The position numbers and the translations under genes are program-made. Shown here one piece after another: positions 6,411 through 10,022 of a DNA stretch of 10,022 nt. The notes beneath the pieces were generated by a model. That model saw only the letters and a program-made list of their open reading frames with translations. It ran no database searches and was not told where the DNA came from. The stretch spans positions 1 to 10,022 of the forward strand of contig PUMX01000481.1 in the NCBI GenBank assembly GCA_003552485.1, given 5' to 3'. Origin of the DNA: Candidatus Hydrogenedentota bacterium. GTDB taxonomy: Bacteria > Hydrogenedentota > Hydrogenedentia > Hydrogenedentales > SLHB01. Each line of letters begins with the position of its first letter. The stretch's first letter is position 1.

Positions 6411-7739
6411 ATGCCAAGAGACTATCTAATCAGTGGCATAGCCATTGTAATCATCGCCGTGGCGCTGTTTCTCGTATTCGGTTGCACGTACATCATCGAC
6501 GAACGCGAACAAGCGGTAATAACGCGTTTCAACAAACCGGTGCACGTGATCCTAGGCGATGTACACGGCGGCATTGATGTACGAGACTTCGAGACCCGCC
6601 GCGAGCAGGTCCACGCGTCCGTGCGCGAGCTGGCCGGTGAAGGGCAACTGGATTTGGAAGACATCGAAACTGGTTCGGACATCCACGTGTCTCAAGGCGC
6701 TGGACTGTATTTCAAAATGCCGTTTATTGACGAGGTGCACCGGATGCCCAACGTGATTCTCAGCTACGACGCGCCGCCATGGGAAATGCATCTGGCCGAT
6801 CAAAAACTGATCCGGGTAGACAATTTTGCGCGGTGGTATATCGAGAATCCGTTGCTGTTCCTCGTGCGCGTGCGCACGGAAGGCAATGCCCATGACCGGT
6901 TGCGAGACGACATCAACGACCAGATGCGCGGCGAAGTCGGCGGAGCCAACCTGACCGAAGTGATCCGCCACACTAACCGGTTCGTGGATCGCCGGCCCGC
7001 ATTTCTCGAGGAATTGGGCGACGAGCTGGGTCAGGAAGTGGAAGAAATGGTTCAGGAAGACTTCTACCACGACAGTCCCATCCGCGAGCATATCGATCGG
7101 GGCCGTGAAAAGATTATGCAGGACATCACGCAAGCCGTGGACACTGGCGTGCGGGACTGGGGCGTGCAGGTGCTTGACGTGCGCATCCGCAAGGCGGAAC
7201 TGCTCGAGGAAAACCTGGAAGCTGTATTCCGGCGCATGGAGGCGGAACGCTCCCGGCTATCGAAAGGATACCGTAGCGAAGGCGACCGTCAAGCGGCCAT
7301 CATCCGAGGTAATACCGACCGCCGCAAGACGGTTATCGAGGCTAACGCGCGGCGCGACGGCGAGATCCTGCGAGGCGAAGGCGACGCCGAGGCGACCCAG
7401 CTTTTCGGCGAAGCGTTTGGCGCGCATCCTGAGGTCTACGAGTTCATCCGCACCCTGGATCTCATCAAGGACTCGACGCCCGAGGGGAGCGAACTCATTG
7501 TGGGGTTGGACACCAGTATCTACCGCTTACTGCGCAGCGCCCACATCTCAATGGCGCCAGGCGACGTGTTGCAAGAACGTGAACACGTGGCCGCTCAACC
7601 CCTTGATGAACCCGTTCCTGATGCGCCCGAGCATGCGGCGGAGGTTATGGAGGTAGTAGACAACGGTCTCGACGAGGAGCTTCTCGACGCAGAGGACAGC
7701 CCCGAGGATCGCGAGGATGAAGACGAAAACGATGACTAA
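6411..7739 (+). CDS. hflC: HflC-type SPFH membrane protein with insertion and acidic tail
   Basis: This is the partner of HflK. With the ATG at 6411 it has 442 residues against about 334 in E. coli. A TM helix at about 5-25 is followed by the SPFH start DEREQAVITRFNKPV. About 53 residues then separate FNKPV from GLYFKMPFIDEV, where E. coli HflC has about 13, so this is an insertion (45-97). VDNFARWYIENP (136-147), GVQVLDVRIRKAEL (251-264), FRRMEAERSRLSKGYRSEG (273-291) and RGEGDAEATQLFGEAF (321-336) are hallmark HflC motifs. The last 60 residues (383-442) form an extra tail with 25 acidic residues by my count. Start choice is uncertain: a GTG at 6402 overlaps the hflK stop (GTGA) and has GGAG 6 bases before it; the ATG has AGGAG 10 bases before it. 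The difference is three residues. HflC assignment is secure. Confidence 0.9.
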   Translation: MPRDYLISGIAIVIIAVALFLVFGCTYIIDEREQAVITRFNKPVHVILGDVHGGIDVRDFETRREQVHASVRELAGEGQLDLEDIETGSDIHVSQGAGLYFKMPFIDEVHRMPNVILSYDAPPWEMHLADQKLIRVDNFARWYIENPLLFLVRVRTEGNAHDRLRDDINDQMRGEVGGANLTEVIRHTNRFVDRRPAFLEELGDELGQEVEEMVQEDFYHDSPIREHIDRGREKIMQDITQAVDTGVRDWGVQVLDVRIRKAELLEENLEAVFRRMEAERSRLSKGYRSEGDRQAAIIRGNTDRRKTVIEANARRDGEILRGEGDAEATQLFGEAFGAHPEVYEFIRTLDLIKDSTPEGSELIVGLDTSIYRLLRSAHISMAPGDVLQEREHVAAQPLDEPVPDAPEHAAEVMEVVDNGLDEELLDAEDSPEDREDEDENDD

Positions 7740-7852
7740 GCAGTGACGACGCGCTTGGGTTACGCCTAACGTTCCACGATGAAGTCCCAGCCGTTCCGGT
7801 CAGCGGCCATCCGGCGCTATTACGTGTCGTGAGGATCCGCGGCCGGACGGCT

Positions 7853-9130
7853 TTATGTTTGCCGGCGCATCTTCTGGCGCACGCGTTCCAGGCGGTGCTG
7901 GAAAGCCCTTAGTTGGTCAGTGGCCATCCCAGTTGTGCGCCCCAAGGCCTCGCGCGTTTCCAAAAGCTGTAACGTATCGACACACAACCGTTCGGCCCGC
8001 GGAAGATCTTTGGCCCGATGTTCATAATACTTGGCGAGTTCGCATCGGGCTTCGAAGTCTGCCGGCGCCTCTTGGACGCGACACGTAAGATGAACGGCCA
8101 TCTCGTCATAGCGTCCGAGCCGTTTTAGAGCTAGAGCCAGAAGGCGTTGGCATTGCCCGCGCACCGGCGCATCGGGCGCTGTCGCCAGCAGGCGGCGTCC
8201 TATTTCCGCCGTCTCATCGAACCGGTTCTCCCGGAAGAGCAGTCGCATAAGAGCGAAGCGGTCTTCGGTATGGGTGAATCCTTCGCCATGGGGAGCGGCC
8301 AGCGATCGGCTCAGCAATCCCGTCAACGCCGCCAGCGACAAGATGTCCATCTTGTGATGATAGAAGACGCGGCGAAGCCTGCGGGCGTCGCGATCTCTCA
8401 GGTAATCCAGCCACATCTGGGGAATAAGCGCGCTGGGAATGTCGCCTTGCCGTTCAAGACCCAGGACCGCCTCTTCCACGTTGCCAAGGCTGCAATCCTG
8501 CAGGCGCAGCTTCCAGAATCGCCGCACGGCGTGGAGCAGGTCGTAGTGAACGGCGTTTTCCAGCGGGAACCGCCTCCGGTTTGCGATAAAACGGGTGCGC
8601 AGAAGCGGCGCATCAAAGCACTTCCCATTGTACGTGACCAGCGTTTCGCACCGCTCCAACAGCGGCGTCAAATGATCAAGCATCGGTTCTTCTTCATCAA
8701 AGTCCCGCATGAAACACTGTTCTAGCCGGAAGACGTCTTGTTCAAAATAGCCTACGCCGACGAGAAAGGCCACGGTCCCCGCACCGCCTGCCAACCCCGT
8801 GGTCTCGATGTCGATGAACAGGGTGGTTGCGGGATTATACGCGTTCAGCCCCGAGTCGCTGCCCGCAAGGACGAGATGCTTCGGTGACGCTCGAAGGGCG
8901 TCTCCCAGCGGCGCGACGCCATGACGAAGCTCAAGGGGATAATGCTCGCTGACGTGGTAGAAGGCGCCGCAGTCCGTGTTCACAGCGCGTCCCGGCACGA
9001 CGCGGTCAATCTCATGGGCCCCTGATTCTCGTTCCGTCTCGAGACGCGCCAGCCGATGCCGCCATTCTGACCCCTTCATGACGCCTTTGCCGGCAAGCGC
9101 GTCCAGCAATTTGCGCCTAATATCGCTCAT
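7853..9130 (-). CDS. mrfB: YprB/MrfB-type RNase H-like exonuclease with C-terminal TPR-like repeats
   Basis: The 425-residue protein has an RNase H-fold 3'-5' exonuclease domain of the YprB family, about residues 95-275. Acidic residues of the DEDD metal site are visible: D107 and E109 in FIDIETTGL, D173 in YNGKCFDAPLL, and D262 in FYHHKMDILSL with H258/H259 nearby. LQDCSLGNVEEAVLG (210-224) and GDIPSALIP (229-237) are family signatures. Residues about 286-400 form helical pairs resembling TPR repeats. B. subtilis MrfB has this same layout and acts with the helicase MrfA in repair of mitomycin C damage. No mrfA is seen here, so the repair role is inferred. The ATG has only a weak SD. It lies 78 bases after the LOG-family gene in the same direction and is convergent with hflC across 113 bases in which I see no clear terminator. 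Confidence 0.85.
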   Translation of the reverse strand: MSDIRRKLLDALAGKGVMKGSEWRHRLARLETERESGAHEIDRVVPGRAVNTDCGAFYHVSEHYPLELRHGVAPLGDALRASPKHLVLAGSDSGLNAYNPATTLFIDIETTGLAGGAGTVAFLVGVGYFEQDVFRLEQCFMRDFDEEEPMLDHLTPLLERCETLVTYNGKCFDAPLLRTRFIANRRRFPLENAVHYDLLHAVRRFWKLRLQDCSLGNVEEAVLGLERQGDIPSALIPQMWLDYLRDRDARRLRRVFYHHKMDILSLAALTGLLSRSLAAPHGEGFTHTEDRFALMRLLFRENRFDETAEIGRRLLATAPDAPVRGQCQRLLALALKRLGRYDEMAVHLTCRVQEAPADFEARCELAKYYEHRAKDLPRAERLCVDTLQLLETREALGRTTGMATDQLRAFQHRLERVRQKMRRQT

Positions 9131-9208
9131 TGTCGTTGTTCCAGGTCCAAAGCACGGGCAAATTGGTCCGTCAGTCCCATATTGAACCCGAGCCGCAAAC
9201 GCCTGGGC

Positions 9209-9817
9209 TCAAAACCATTTCTCCTCCCGGGGCGGAGGCGCGTAACGCTCGAGATAGTCGAACACGCTGGTTGTGTCCGCGGCAACATGGTAGAGATCCT
9301 TGATCGCGGGTTTAGCAAACCGGTGGGCGATTATCGCTCTGATCATGTTGAGAAACGGCGCGAAGAAGTCGCCGGTGTTCAGAAGCGCTATCGGCTTGCT
9401 ATGGTAGTGGAGTTGTTTGAGCGTGAGAACCTCGAAAAGCTCCTCGAACGTGCCGAGCCCACCAGGCAGAACGACAAAGGCCGAGGCTCTTTGGGCCATC
9501 ACCCGTTTGCGTTCGGCCATATTCCGGGTGACCACCAGTTCATCCGCTTCCTCATAGGCAATGCCACGCGCGTTGATGGATTGGGGGATCACGCCGATCA
9601 CCTGCCCGCCGCTTGCGTGAACGGCCCGCGCCAAGATGCCCATCAATCCCAACCGCACGCCACCGTATACCAGTTGGCCTGCGTACGTGGGCAACTGGGC
9701 GCCGAAGGCTGCCGCGGCCTCACCATAGATTGCGTCCACGGCGTCGCTGGATGAACAGAATACGCAGACGGCCTGTCCGTTGCCTTCCGTTATTCTCCGC
9801 CGTTTGGCCAAGGTCAT
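9209..9817 (-). CDS. LOG family nucleoside-5'-monophosphate phosphoribohydrolase
   Basis: The 202-residue protein belongs to the LOG (lonely guy, TIGR00730) family. These enzymes hydrolyse the N-glycosidic bond of nucleoside monophosphates, including cytokinin riboside monophosphates, to release a base and ribose 5-phosphate. The family signature PGGLGTFEELFE is at 118-129, and the conserved Arg-containing motif MAERKRVM at 100-107. VCVFCSSS (17-24) and YGGVRLGLMG (51-60) are the nucleotide-binding Rossmann segments. Length fits the family (about 180-200), with about 15 additional residues before the usual start region. The ATG at 9817 has no obvious SD and no better in-frame start is seen. 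Many bacterial members have no link to plant hormones; a general nucleotide salvage or house-cleaning role is as likely. Older annotations call such proteins lysine decarboxylase, which is not supported by the motifs. Confidence 0.9.
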   Translation of the reverse strand: MTLAKRRRITEGNGQAVCVFCSSSDAVDAIYGEAAAAFGAQLPTYAGQLVYGGVRLGLMGILARAVHASGGQVIGVIPQSINARGIAYEEADELVVTRNMAERKRVMAQRASAFVVLPGGLGTFEELFEVLTLKQLHYHSKPIALLNTGDFFAPFLNMIRAIIAHRFAKPAIKDLYHVAADTTSVFDYLERYAPPPREEKWF

Positions 9818-9826
9818 AATGTGTCT

Positions 9827-9839
9827 ATGCGAGTCGCAT
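9827..9839. repeat. 13-base palindrome just upstream of the LOG-family gene
   Basis: ATGCGA-G-TCGCAT is a perfect inverted repeat with 6-base arms around a single base, ending 9 bases before the LOG gene ATG. In DNA it could be an operator. As RNA the loop would be tight, with a shorter stem, and it sits where an SD would be expected. Function unknown. Confidence 0.3.
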
Positions 9840-9889
9840 CTTTGGCTAGAAACCGTACGCGGGCCGCGGATCTCACAGCCGCCGCACGG

Positions 9890-10022
9890 CTAGCGCTCAG
9901 TGCGGCGCCGGTCAACGAACATGACGCTGGACCCATCGGGCTTGGCCATTTCGCGCGTTTGCGCCAGCACTTCAAACATCTTCTTGGCGTTCCTATGCGT
10001 CCGGTACTGAGTGTGGGCCACA
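9890..10022 (-). CDS. C-terminal fragment of an unrecognised protein (cut by right window edge)
   Basis: The minus strand is open from the right edge to a TAG at 9890-9892, giving the last 43 residues of a protein. The visible part contains NAKKMFEVLAQTREMAKPDG and ends VMFVDRRRTER. It looks helical and basic, then ends in a short hydrophobic strand and a charged tail. I recognise no family. It is 72 bases upstream of the LOG-family gene on the same strand, so it may share its transcript; a weak AGCCG/CGGCT hairpin just after the stop lacks a T-run. It could also be a chance open frame, since only 133 bases are visible. Confidence 0.5.
   Translation of the reverse strand, partial: VAHTQYRTHRNAKKMFEVLAQTREMAKPDGSSVMFVDRRRTER

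Noticed and set aside
6411..6500. Possible lipoprotein signal in HflC (hydrophobic stretch ending LVFGC)
   Set aside because: Phe at the -2 position is atypical for a lipobox, and HflC is normally anchored by an uncleaved N-terminal TM helix.
9127..9180. A 17-codon minus-strand ORF (or 63 codons from a TTG at 9318) whose stop overlaps the mrfB ATG as ATGA
   Set aside because: There is no SD before either start, the longer form lies largely inside the LOG gene in another frame, and the peptide shows no recognisable feature.

Overview
The window is about 10 kb of bacterial chromosome with moderately high GC (roughly 57-60% by eye). It is densely packed with housekeeping genes. Shine-Dalgarno (SD) sites are clear, GTG starts are common and neighbouring genes touch or overlap. 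MurA (peptidoglycan synthesis), the Sec translocon subunit SecG and an HflK/HflC pair fit a peptidoglycan-containing, probably Gram-negative bacterium. The lineage cannot be fixed from the sequence alone; an uncultured phylum is possible. I see no mobile elements, CRISPR arrays, tRNA or rRNA genes, and no sign of recent transfer.

Layout. (1) 1-3162, minus strand: a tight cluster, in transcription order a possible 24-codon leader ORF, murA, hisD and hisC (hisC runs off the left edge). The hisD-hisC junction is an ATGA overlap, the murA-hisD gap is 5 bases, and the leader ORF ends 3 bases before murA in the same frame. (2) 3208-4782, minus strand: tpiA then secG, with a post-stop hairpin and a good intrinsic terminator separating them from murA. 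(3) 4783-5331: a 549-bp divergent intergenic region with one plausible tpiA promoter and a short inverted repeat. (4) 5332-7739, plus strand: hflK-hflC, two membrane-anchored SPFH proteins that probably form one complex. (5) 7853-10022, minus strand: an MrfB/YprB-type exonuclease with TPR-like repeats, a LOG-family nucleotide phosphoribohydrolase, and the C-terminal end of an unrecognised gene cut by the right edge.

How the genes work together. hisD and hisC catalyse late steps of histidine synthesis. tpiA is central glycolysis. secG is a translocon subunit. HflK/HflC in well-studied bacteria surround the FtsH protease. MrfB in Bacillus acts with the helicase MrfA in DNA repair, but no mrfA is visible here.

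I found no convincing new multi-gene system. The items most worth a second look are a very acidic 87-residue tail on SecG, an insertion and an acidic tail in HflC, and the small well-initiated ORF just before murA.
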